In this document: piece after piece, positions 1-9,900 of the stretch | Layout: every line of letters starts with the position of its first letter | Numbering within the stretch: position 1 is the stretch's first letter | NCBI GenBank assembly: GCA_037043235.1 | Contig: JAWRVZ010000042.1 | Span: forward strand, 1,315,001-1,379,000 | Source: Rhodeus uyekii | Taxonomy: Eukaryota > Chordata > Actinopteri > Cypriniformes > Acheilognathidae | Direction: 5' to 3' | DNA: 64,000 bases | Translations under genes and position numbers: made by a program | The notes under the pieces: generated by a model | What the model saw: the letters and a program-made list of their open reading frames with translations, nothing else | What the model was told of the DNA's origin: nothing | Database searches by the model: none

Positions 1-1035
1 TTAGATTTGCATCCCTGGAGACCCCGAGCACTCAGAACTCATCCACTTTAACATACGGGCACACCGAAGAGCCTCTTCAACCCTCTTATTGCTCTCACAG
101 AACACACGACAAACACACACAAACCCTGCAGCCAGATACCTGCCGTACTGTCATCGCAGACCCTTCCATTTAACAAAGCTTTAAAGTCAACATGAGCCCA
201 TTGACTTCCTTAACACATGTTTCTGGTCTTATTTTTATGGCGCACATTATTAAAATGGTCTTTAATGGTTTTCTTTTAATGATCTGGATAACATCAAGTT
301 GCACCCTATGTTAAATCTTGTTGAATGTTCTAATTACACAAGTAAATGGGCTTCATGTTGACTCGCTTCTGTGGACTTATGATGCTCATCATCCAGCATG
401 CAACCACACACACGACACGGATACAGTACATGATTATATACAGGTATATACAGGTGTGATTTTATACTGAAGTTCAAATCCATTTGGTTTGGATCTTCAG
501 TCAGCCCTGTTGTCCCCTTATTTATGTATTATTGAATAGTACAGACTCCAATCTGACCATTTATAAGCTCTTATTTTTTTGTACTTTTAACATTTTTGTT
601 TAGAAATCAATTATTTTAGCACTTCTTTTCCTTCTTTTGTGACATGCATCACATCTATGTCTGTAAAGTGCTACAACAGACTATCTATATATAAAAAACA
701 AAGAATGCAAACACACACCTGCCCAAACACAATCTGAGGACTGCTTTTCTGTTCTTATTTTAGAAGAATATCTGATTTAAACATGGTAAAATGTGTTAAA
801 TATAGTACTGCAGTCTGATTTGTAGCTGACAGTCAAAGACACAACAAAGATGTAGGATTTGTAAAACTGTGTATAGCGGGTGTTGATGGGACTCCTGGGT
901 ATAATTTCTGATAATTTGAACTGGTTTTACTTTCTTTTGACCTCTGCACACATACAAACACATCCACACATATACCTTTGTCACCAGAACACACACGTGT
1001 AAAATATAACGCATGCACACACACTATGTTGGTGC
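1..1035 (-). other. chrm2a: chrm2 3' UTR / downstream flank
   Basis: This lies directly after the receptor stop codon on the minus strand, so at least its right-hand part should be 3' UTR. No canonical AATAAA is evident on the minus strand. Weaker ATTAAA forms occur (plus-strand TTTAAT at 261-266 and 275-280), so the true poly(A) site may be here or beyond the window edge. The sequence is AT-rich with short CA runs near 400, 710 and 950-1024. No other coding potential was recognised. Confidence 0.5.
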
Positions 1036-2517
1036 TCATCGAGTGGAGCGTATGTTCTTGTACTGGCAGAGCAGCAGCTGTTTGAAGGTCTTTTTGAAGG
1101 TGATGTTGCAGAGGGCGTAGCAGGCGGGGTTGATCGTGCTGTTGATGTAGCAGAGCCAGTATCCGATGGTCCAGACGGTGTTGGGAATGCAGCTGGAGCA
1201 GAAGGTGTTGATGAGGACCATGACGTTGTAGGGCGTCCAAGTAGCCACGAACGCCACCAGGATGGCCATGATGGTGCGTGTCACCTTCTTTTCCCGAGAG
1301 GACGGTGCCTTTTTCTTCTTGGGCGGCTGCTTGGTCATCTTCACAATCTTCCTTGCCACGTGGTTCTGCCTCTCGGCCGCAGGGACGATCTCCACGGTCG
1401 TGTTTGAAGGTGCGTAGCAGTCCCCCTTTGGTGATTTGGTGTTGATCTTGATGCACGTCAGTTTGGAACCACCAGCTTTGGCGCGTTGCCTAGCTGGAGC
1501 TTGGTTGTCTTCGGCTCTGGGTGGTGCTGCCTCCTCCTTTTGATTGGCGCCACTGCCAGAGGTGGAGTCATTGGAGCTTTCTTTTTCCTCTGCAGGAACG
1601 CAGTTTCCTCGTCCGCTCTCCTCTGCTTCTCCGCTCGCCGTGGATGGAGCTTTGCCATTCTGGAGTTTGGCATCATGCTGGTTGGCGGCATCATCTGTTA
1701 GCTGGGTCTGTCCTCGGTCTGTTTCTTCAGCTGTTAGGTTGTTGTTGGTGGGTTTGTTGGCTGTGTTTTCACGGATCTGATTGGAAGAGGCCACTTCGAG
1801 GTTGCCACCTGATGGCTTGCGGTTGTCCTTCTTGACACGGCTCTTGCTGGCACGGGATATCTGCCAGTACAGCACCATCATGATTATGACCGGCAGGTAG
1901 AAAGCAGCTATGGCTGTGCCGAAAGTGACCGCGGCATTGGAGAAGAACTGAATGTAGCACTCCTTCTCTGGCACTGTGCGCCCGCCAACGATAAACTGCC
2001 AGAACAGGATCGCCGGAGCCCAAAGGATGAAGGACAACACCCATGCCGCGGCAATCATCATGCCTGCCATTTTGGTCGTCCTCTTCACCGGGTAGCTGAG
2101 CGGCTTAGTGACACAAAAGTATCGATCGAAACTGATGATTAGCAGGTTCATGACAGAGGCATTGCTAACCACGTAGTCCAGCGCCAACCACAAGTCGCAC
2201 ACAACTGGGCCAAGAGGCCAGTATCCAATCACAATGTAGACTGTGTACAAGTTCATAGAGCAAAGGCCAATGATGAGGTCAGCACAGGCCAGGCTAAACA
2301 AGAAGTAGTTGTTGACCGTCTGCAGGCTTCTGTTTACCTTGATGGAGAGCATGACCAAGATGTTCCCGATAACGGTCACCAGACTTAGTGAGCCGGCCAC
2401 CAGCACAATGAACACCACCTCCACTGTCTTATATGGGCTCTCGTCCACTGGCTCCATGGTCTCATTGCCCTCAGAGGCGTTCCAGAAGGTGAGGTTTATT
2501 GTTTCCATGGTGTCCAT
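1036..2517 (-). CDS. chrm2a: Muscarinic acetylcholine receptor M2 (class A GPCR), complete single-exon CDS
   Basis: This encodes a 493-residue plasma-membrane receptor for acetylcholine. In the M2 family it couples to Gi/o, lowers cAMP and opens GIRK channels, notably in heart and brain. Visible features: N-glycosylation sequons at N8, N13 and N18; seven hydrophobic segments; N52 (1.50) and D80 (2.50); disulfide pair C107/C187; ligand aspartate D114 (3.32); DRY at 131-133; P209 (5.50) with T198 and T201; W427, Y430 and N431 of TM6; Y453 and Y457; and NPACY at 463-467. The long third intracellular loop (about 225-408) keeps the M2-typical SSNDSTS cluster at 314-320, a GRK/arrestin region, and basic ends. 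It is somewhat longer than human M2 (466 residues), mainly in the N-terminus and this loop. Met1 was chosen because it has A at -3 and G at +4; Met4 has an equally good context. All key residues are intact, so I see no sign of pseudogenisation. The assignment to M2 is very secure; the 'a' paralog label is an inference. Confidence 0.97.
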   Translation of the reverse strand: MDTMETINLTFWNASEGNETMEPVDESPYKTVEVVFIVLVAGSLSLVTVIGNILVMLSIKVNRSLQTVNNYFLFSLACADLIIGLCSMNLYTVYIVIGYWPLGPVVCDLWLALDYVVSNASVMNLLIISFDRYFCVTKPLSYPVKRTTKMAGMMIAAAWVLSFILWAPAILFWQFIVGGRTVPEKECYIQFFSNAAVTFGTAIAAFYLPVIIMMVLYWQISRASKSRVKKDNRKPSGGNLEVASSNQIRENTANKPTNNNLTAEETDRGQTQLTDDAANQHDAKLQNGKAPSTASGEAEESGRGNCVPAEEKESSNDSTSGSGANQKEEAAPPRAEDNQAPARQRAKAGGSKLTCIKINTKSPKGDCYAPSNTTVEIVPAAERQNHVARKIVKMTKQPPKKKKAPSSREKKVTRTIMAILVAFVATWTPYNVMVLINTFCSSCIPNTVWTIGYWLCYINSTINPACYALCNITFKKTFKQLLLCQYKNIRSTR

Positions 2518-2600
2518 GCTCAGATACAGCTGGTCAGTTCACTATGGGCAGGACGTATGACTTATGACACCTAAATGGGAGAGAGAGGACATTTAGTATG
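2518..2600 (-). promoter_or_regulatory. chrm2a: 5' UTR segment and 3' splice site of the chrm2 coding exon
   Basis: Read on the minus strand, a pyrimidine run (CCTCTCTCTCCCATTTAG) ends in AG at 2572-2571 and is preceded by a branch-point-like ACTAAAT near 2591-2598. The exon would start at 2570, leaving 53 nt of 5' UTR before the ATG. An uninterrupted coding exon with a split 5' UTR is the known structure of muscarinic receptor genes. It places the promoter and first exon(s) at higher coordinates, inside or beyond this window. Confidence 0.85.
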
Positions 2601-2759
2601 TTGCAAATTAAGAGTGAAAGAGTGAAAAATTATGGATCTGAGGTTCTTCATGTGAGTGTAAGATACTCAAAAATGAAAAAGACAAACAGTCCCCTTTATC
2701 TTACAAACAGTACTGTGAGAGTACCATGGTAAAGTGATGATTTAATTTTTTTTATTTTG

Positions 2760-3582
2760 TTATTATAAGGGGAAACGCAGTACAAGTAATGTAAATTACG
2801 TAATCAGATTACTTTTTTTCAAGTAACTAGAACGCATTACTTACAACAAAAATCTGAGTTACTTGTTAAAAATAAGTAACGCAAGTTACTTTGTTTTCCA
2901 TTTATTGACTGACAGTTCTTGTTTTTTTTGTTGCTTGCGCTGTGTAAGGATAACGATTTTTATAGTTACAGACTAAATCTAAGCGTGGATTTATTAATCT
3001 CACTCACTCAAAACAGATTCAGTAATCGTGAAAAACAGTGAAATGCAAACTCAGAATATTCTACAAACCTGCAATACATTTTTGTTAAATAACAGAATTA
3101 TCCCTTCTGTATTTAATCTCACTTTATAAACCAGTGTCTTTAATGCTGACCTTTTGATCCAATTCAACGAATGAATAAGGAAAAATTACTTGAAGTATCA
3201 CATTTGAGTTTTGTTTTGTTCTTTTTATTCCTGAAGTAAGTGTTATTGTTATTTAGTTTATTTTTGTTAGCAAGCCCAACCCAGTGACAAAAAGTAACTC
3301 AAAAGTAATGTAATGCATTATTTTCCTGTATCTCAAACAATAGAGTGTGGTGCTTGCAATGTCAAGGTCATGGGTTCGATTCCCAGGGAAAGCAAGAACT
3401 TATTAGAATGTCAATGTGTTTCTTGAATCAATGCAAGTCACTTTGGATAAAAGCGTTTGCCCAACAAAATGAATGTAAAATCAAAGAATGAATGTACTTT
3501 CCATAAAAAGTAACTAATGCAATTTGTTACTTTTTTTATTGGAGTAGCAATATTGCAATGCATTACTTTCCCCAACACTGAT
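2760..3582. mobile_element. Degenerate DNA-transposon-like repeat built of 'AAGTAAC' palindromes
   Basis: Many inverted AAGTAAC/GTTACTT words occur (for example around 2815-2895 and 3290-3310, and again at 3505-3535). The right edge reads CCCCAACACTG, a terminus I recognise from a very common teleost non-autonomous DNA repeat. The matching left terminus (CAGTGTTGGG) is not preserved. A SINE is inserted inside it at 3325-3480. Confidence 0.5.
3325..3480 (+). mobile_element. tRNA-derived SINE, copy 1
   Basis: The head carries a B-box-like GGGTTCGATTCCC and the element ends with the 3' tail CTTTGGATAAAAGCG then ATGAATGTAAA. Nine copies of this family occur in the window. This one sits inside the AAGTAAC-type DNA repeat and so is younger than it. 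Confidence 0.85.
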
Positions 3583-4714
3583 TATTATTACAAATCTTAT
3601 ATATTCAAGAAAATCATCACTCATTAATTTTTTAAAGAAATTCAATAAGTAACCTGATAATCACACAATTAATATGGTCTTTTTTTATAGTCTTTGTTTT
3701 TATATTTGATTTTTTTTCCAATTTAATGTGAAGTGTTGATATAATGTTTCTATACTAACTTCTTTTCTCTACTTTTGTTATTTTATATATATAAACAAAA
3801 TATCAAGCAGAAGTTAATATTTTCCCGCTGAAATAACCGTCACTGCATTCAAGGAGAAACGGCAGGAAGCGCGTGAGATGAGGCGAAGTTTACCTCATAT
3901 TTAGTTTGTAAAGTAATAATTCTGGTGTATAAAATGAAAAATAACCTAATAACCAAAAGCCAAATAACTAAATAGCCTAACAAAAATAACTTAATAACTC
4001 GACGAGGACCTCTGCCCGCCGTACTTGTTAGCAGAAAGCGATGAGGCGATTCAATATGAGGACGGACGGCGTTCAGCTGAGGGGATTCATGAAAAACCTG
4101 CTTTAATTATTACAGTAAGTGTGTTTTAATACATTCCCGACTGTGTATTTCACACAGAGTGCCTCAAAACATCACCATTTCAAACCAAGATACTAATATC
4201 CAGTCATATTTCAAAGAAGCGTGTGGTAAACTGATTGGTGTCCATGGAAACAGCGGTGTAGTTTAATGTGATTTAATATGCGGTGGCTTAGTGTAATTGA
4301 ACATGGAACTAATTATTTTTTTGGGGGTATTTTCGATGACCACACACTCGTAAAACATCGAAATGTCTTGTTTGAGTGCCAATTCATCACGTCAATTACA
4401 ACGTGAAGGGCATGTTTTCACCTAATGGGAATAATGAAACGGATTAAATTAAGTGCAAGTGAAATTTTGAGCATGAAAGCCTTTCAAGTTCTGCTTTAAA
4501 GTCAAAGCGCGCGCGCGTCTGATCCATCTCCAGCACTCAATAACACTGCGTGCGCGCGCCCGTTTGCTTCAGTCCTGCTTCAGTCCTGCCTTGTGTTCAC
4601 TCTGTCAAGAACCATCTGTGGCTTATATAGGGTTCTCGAATAAACTTATATGGCTGTTTGAAGATTAAATGTTTCATTATATGTTTTTCAGCATGGCTTA
4701 TGCGGTTTCCGGCT
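3583..4714. other. Non-coding, AT-rich; no gene seen
   Basis: This is AT-rich sequence with a more GC-rich patch near 3840-4080 and alternating purine-pyrimidine runs (GCGCGCGCGT) near 4507-4560. No conserved frame, RNA gene or recognised repeat was identified. Confidence 0.5.
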
Positions 4715-5362
4715 TTCCTGTGTCTCATTAGAGAGAGGCGTTTGCAACATCAAGGTCATGGGTTTGATTTCCATCTACCAGGGAAAGCAAGAACTGATTA
4801 GAATATCAGTGTGTTTCTTGAATGCAATGCAAGTCGCTTTGGATAAAAGGGTAAACCTGCGATATAGCGTCGGTAATTACCAACTAGCACCAGCAGGGGG
4901 AAACCTCCGCTATCCGCTATAACGTCGGTAATTAGACGGCACCCACTACCATAAATGACATTGAAATCATTTAAATCCACAATGGCAGGGAAACCATGAG
5001 CGTTAACAAGTATTGTACCAGATAACGGAACTAGTCATGCATTGTTTCCGTCATATCTGCAAGTATTTGCGTATCGTAACCAGTTTCGGCGCACAGACAT
5101 GTTTCCGATCTTCCAGATTATGCTTGTGGATAATTATTCGTGAATGGTGATTTAAATAAACTTGAAACCGTGTTAACAACAGCTTTGTTTGGTGTCTTTT
5201 CATGTTATTAAAGCTGTTTTGGGTCTATTTTAATGTTATTAAGTACCAACGCTATAGCGGAGGTTTCCCCCTGTTGGTGCTAGTAGGTAATTACCGACAC
5301 TATATCGCAGGTTTACCGATAAAGGAGTCTGATAAATATATAAATGCATGAATGCGAATGTT
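4715..5362 (+). mobile_element. tRNA-derived SINE, copy 2, split by an inserted element
   Basis: The left half (4715-4849) runs from the SINE head to GGATAAAAG. The right half resumes at 5318 with GATAAAGGAGTCTGATAAAT and the usual ATGCATGAATG tail. The two halves join into one ordinary SINE if the intervening element and one copy of an 8-bp duplication are removed. Confidence 0.85.
4850..5317. mobile_element. 468-bp non-autonomous DNA transposon (MITE) with 64-bp terminal inverted repeats
   Basis: The ends start GGTAAACCTGCGATATAG and finish with its complement. The arms 4850-4913 and 5254-5317 pair over 64 bp with three mismatches and no gaps. They are flanked by GATAAAAG (4842-4849) and GATAAAGG (5318-5325), an 8-bp target duplication with one difference. 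No transposase frame is present. An 8-bp duplication fits several superfamilies (hAT, P, Merlin); the termini do not let me choose. Confidence 0.85.
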
Positions 5363-5510
5363 AACAACGCCAGAAAAATAAAAATAGAACATAAAGTAAT
5401 GAAACATGTCCAGGTTACATTTCAGCTACAAACTAAAAGATTTAGAAAATATATTATTCATCAGGAAGAAAAATGAGCTTGTGTGTGTATATGTATCTGG
5501 TGTTGTTAAC

Positions 5511-5672
5511 ATTTGCATTCATGCATTTATCAGACGCTTTTATCCAAAGCGACTTGCATTGCATTCAAGAAACACATTGACATTCTAATCAGTTCTTGCT
5601 TTCCTTGGGAATCAAACCCATGACTTTGATGTTACATTGCTGTTACATTGCAAGCATTGCTGTTATTTTACT
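5511..5672 (-). mobile_element. tRNA-derived SINE, copy 3
   Basis: This is the inverted form of the same SINE: the tail (ATGCATTTATCAGACGC) comes first and the head last. The head is degraded and carries a short local duplication (GTTACATTGC twice near 5630-5650). Confidence 0.8.
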
Positions 5673-6151
5673 ACATTTAATTAATTATTACAGCGCAGCG
5701 CTTTCAGAGTAATGCAAACCTTAAAGGCAGATATATGTTCCTTTTTATTGTAGTTGTTGTATTATAACGTTATAGTATGTTATATTAATAATGTTCTCTT
5801 CTTTTTTGCAGGCGATTTGGGAGGGGAAATGTCCTTTTCAATTGTCATGAAAATTGTGTCAGAGGGCAAAAAAATCTTAATGGTCCTAAAAATAGAAGAC
5901 GCTGACATTTCCGCCTCACGGATGACTGAACACAACAGGTTGCATGAATTCAGAGTTGGTTCTGTAACCTCACAGCTGTTTGATCCTTTACACTGAAAAT
6001 ATAAGGAAAACGACAAATTGGGACTGTCAGTTTAATCTCCCGCTTCTGGCTCAGTCGTGCCTTTCCTCTTTGTATTAAAAATCAGGATTAGAGCAAAGGA
6101 ACGGTTCCCATATGAGCGCCATGGGGCAAAATTAACCTAATGCTTGTCTCT
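5673..6151. other. Non-coding; no gene seen
   Basis: This is AT-rich unique-looking sequence. Short open frames on both strands near 5754-6016 have no recognisable family and overlap each other antisense, so they are not called as genes. Confidence 0.4.
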
Positions 6152-6158
6152 CTGTCTC

Positions 6159-6193
<35 letters not shown>

Positions 6194-6203
6194 ATCTCTC
6201 TCT

Positions 6204-6249
<46 letters not shown>

Positions 6250-6264
6250 ATATTTCTCTCTCTT

Positions 6265-6299
<35 letters not shown>

Positions 6300-6373
6300 T
6301 TATCTCTCTCCCTCTCTTTCTCAGTCTCCCCCCCCTCTCTCTTTCTGTCTCTCTCTCTCTCTCTCTCTCTCTA
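6152..6373 (+). repeat. Compound CT/CA microsatellite
   Basis: Long runs of (CT)n alternate three times with (CA)n, ending near 6373. Serine/leucine- and histidine/threonine-type open frames across it are low-complexity artefacts. Confidence 0.95.
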
Positions 6374-6798
6374 TGAATGTGAATAGATATGAGTCCGGTA
6401 ATGGTGATTAGAGGGAAGAGGTTATCAGTCTTTCAGAGCGACAGTTCACTCTATTTTTCTCTATTAAAACGGTGCCTTATTTGCTGAACAGCCTCTGAAT
6501 AACCAGAGAGAATTCACTTATCTCCAGTGCCAGAAAGCCCTAATCATGGCGTTAGCCACAGCACTAAGCCAAACTAATCCCTATAAAAACGCTCCATGTC
6601 CAGCAATCTGTGTTTTCAGAAGAGGCAAACGGCAACAATGCGTTGTGTCTGCGGGGAGGATTCAATAACCGCAACACGACACATCGCTGAGGCTTCAGGC
6701 CATCTGCACTCTCTGTATCTTCAGCTGTCTTCTAATGCATCTTAATTAACACAACAGTGTAGTGTTGTGTGGATCATATCAAATCAACTTCATTGGGT

Positions 6799-6958
6799 TT
6801 TCTGTGGCTATAACAGTAGAGAGTGGCGCTTGCAATATCAAGGTCATGGGTTCGAGTCCCAGAAAAGAACTGATTAGAATGTCAATGTTCATTCAATTTC
6901 TTGAATGCAATGCAAGTCGCGTTGAATAAAAGAGTCTGATAAATGCATGAATGTAAAT
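6799..6958 (+). mobile_element. tRNA-derived SINE, copy 4
   Basis: Head (GTAGAGAGTGGCGCTTGC, then GGGTTCGAGTCCC), middle (ACTGATTAGAATGTCAATG) and tail (AATAAAAGAGTCTGATAAAT) are all present. It ends about 15 bp before the large satellite array begins. Confidence 0.85.
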
Positions 6959-6972
6959 TAGAGTTAGATTAT

Positions 6973-9900
6973 GGATCCATCCATCCATCCATCCATCTAT
7001 CATCTCTGCATCCGTCCATCCATCCAACCATCCATCTGTAATCTGTGTGTCCGTCCAGCCATCCATCTCTCATCTCTGCGTTCGTTCATCCAACCATCAA
7101 TCTATCATCCGTGTGTTCGTCCATCCATCCATTGATCTATCATCTGTGCGTCCGTCCAACCAACCATCCATCTATCATCTCTGCTTCTGTCCATCCATCC
7201 ATCGATCTATCATCTGTGCGTCCGTCCGACCATCTTCCATCGATCTATCATCTCTGCGTCCGTCCATCCATCCATCCATCCATCATCTGTGCGTCCGTCC
7301 ATCAATCCATCTATCATCTGTGCGTCCATCCGTCCATCTTCCATCGATCTATCATCTGTGCCTCCGTCCATCCATCCATCGATCTATCATCTGTGCATCC
7401 GTCCATCCATCCATCGATCTATCATCTGTGCCTCCGTCCATCCATCCATCGATCTATCATCTGTGCCTCCGTCCATCTTCCATCGATCTATCATCTGTGC
7501 CTCCGTCCATCCATCCATCGATCTATCATCTGTGCATCCATCCATCGATCTATCATCTGTGCCTCCGTCCATCCATCCATCGATCTATCATCTGTGCCTC
7601 CGTCCATCTTCCATCGATCTATCATCTGTGCCTCCGTCCATCTTCCATCGATCTATCATCTGTGCCTCCGTCCATCCATCCATTGATCTATCATCTGTGC
7701 ATCCATCCATCGATCTATCATCTGTGCGTACATCTATCTATCCATCAATCTATCATCTGTGCGTCCGTCCATCGATTGATCTATCATCTCTGCATCCGTC
7801 CATCCATCGATCTATCATCTGTGCGTCCGTCCATCCATCCATCAATCTATCATCTGTGCGTCCATCCATCCATCGATCTATCATCTGTGCGTCCGTCCGT
7901 TCATCTTCTACGATCTATCATCTGTGCATCCGTCCGTCCATCTTCCATCAATCTATCATCTGCATCCGTCAATCCATCCATCGATCTATCATCTGTGCGT
8001 CTGTCCGTCCATCCATCGATCTATCATCTGTGCGTCAGTCCATCCATCCATCGATCTATCATCTGTGCGTCCGTCCGTCCATCCATCGATCTATCATCTG
8101 TGCGTCCGTCCGTCCATCTTCCATCGATCTATCATCTGTGCATCCGTCCGTCCATCCATCCATTGATCTATCATCTGTGCGTCCGTCCGTCCATCCATCG
8201 ATCTATCATCTGTGCATCTGTCCGTCCTTCCATCGATCTATCATCTGTGCATCTGTCCGTCCATCCATCGATCTATCATCTGTGCGTCCGTCCGTCCATC
8301 TTCCATCGATCTATCATCTGTGCGTCCGTCCATCCATCCATTGATCTATCATCTGTGCGTCCGTCCATCCATCTTCCATCGATCTATCATCTGTGCATCT
8401 GTCCGTCCATCCATCGATCTATCATCTGTGCATCTGTCCGTCCATCCATCGATCTATCATCTGTGCGTCCGTCCGTCCGACCATCCATCTATCATCTGTG
8501 CGTCCGTCCATCCATCGATCTATCATCTGTGCGTCCGTCCGTCCATCTTCCATCGATCTATCATCTGTGCATCTGTCCAACCAACCATTGATCTATCATC
8601 TGTGCGTCTGTCCAACCAACCATTGATCTATCATCTGTGCGTCTGTCCAACCAACCATTGATCTATCATCTGTGCGTCTGTCCAACCAACCATTGATCTA
8701 TCATCTGTGCGTCCGTCCGTCCATCTTCCATCGATCTATCATCTGTGCATCTGTCCGTCCATCCATCGATCTATCATCTGTACATCTGTCCGTCCATCCA
8801 TCGATCTATCATCTGTGCATCTGTCCGTCCATCCATCGATCTATCATCTGTGCGTCCGTCCGTCCATCTTCCATCGATCTATCATCTGTGCGTCCGTCTG
8901 TCCATCTTCCATCGATCTATCATCTGTGCATCTGTCCGTCCGTCCATCTTCCATCGATCTATCATCTGTGCATCTGTCCGTCCGTCCATCCATCGATCTA
9001 TCATCTGTGCATCTGTCCGTCCGTCCATCCATCGATCTATCATCTGTGCCTCCGTCCATCTTCCATCGATCTATCATCTGTGCCTCCGTCCATCCATCCA
9101 TCGATCTATCATCTGTGCATCCATCCATCGATCTATCATCTGTGCCTCCGTCCATCCATCCATCGATCTATCATCTGTGCCTCCGTCCATCTTCCATCGA
9201 TCTATCATCTGTGCCTCCGTCCATCTTCCATCGATCTATCATCTGTGCCTCCGTCCATCCATCCATTGATCTATCATCTGTGCATCCATCCATCGATCTA
9301 TCATCTGTGCGTACATCTATCTATCCATCAATCTATCATCTGTGCGTCCGTCCATCGATTGATCTATCATCTCTGCATCCGTCCATCCATCGATCTATCA
9401 TCTGTGCGTCCGTCCATCCATCCATCAATCTATCATCTGTGCGTCCATCCATCCATCGATCTATCATCTGTGCGTCCGTCCGTTCATCTTCTACGATCTA
9501 TCATCTGTGCATCCGTCCGTCCATCTTCCATCAATCTATCATCTGCATCCGTCAATCCATCCATCGATCTATCATCTGTGCGTCTGTCCGTCCATCCATC
9601 GATCTATCATCTGTGCGTCAGTCCATCCATCCATCGATCTATCATCTGTGCGTCCGTCCGTCCATCCATCGATCTATCATCTGTGCGTCCGTCCGTCCAT
9701 CTTCCATCGATCTATCATCTGTGCATCCGTCCGTCCATCCATCCATTGATCTATCATCTGTGCGTCCGTCCGTCCATCCATCGATCTATCATCTGTGCAT
9801 CTGTCCGTCCTTCCATCGATCTATCATCTGTGCATCTGTCCGTCCATCCATCGATCTATCATCTGTGCGTCCGTCCGTCCATCTTCCATCGATCTATCAT

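Noticed and set aside
833..2044. Open frames overlapping the receptor exon (minus 833-1456 and 1769-2044, plus 1486-1835)
   Set aside because: These are out-of-frame or antisense shadows of the chrm2 coding sequence with no recognisable domains.
6140..6386. Ser/Leu-rich open frames of about 80 codons
   Set aside because: Translation of a CT/CA microsatellite.
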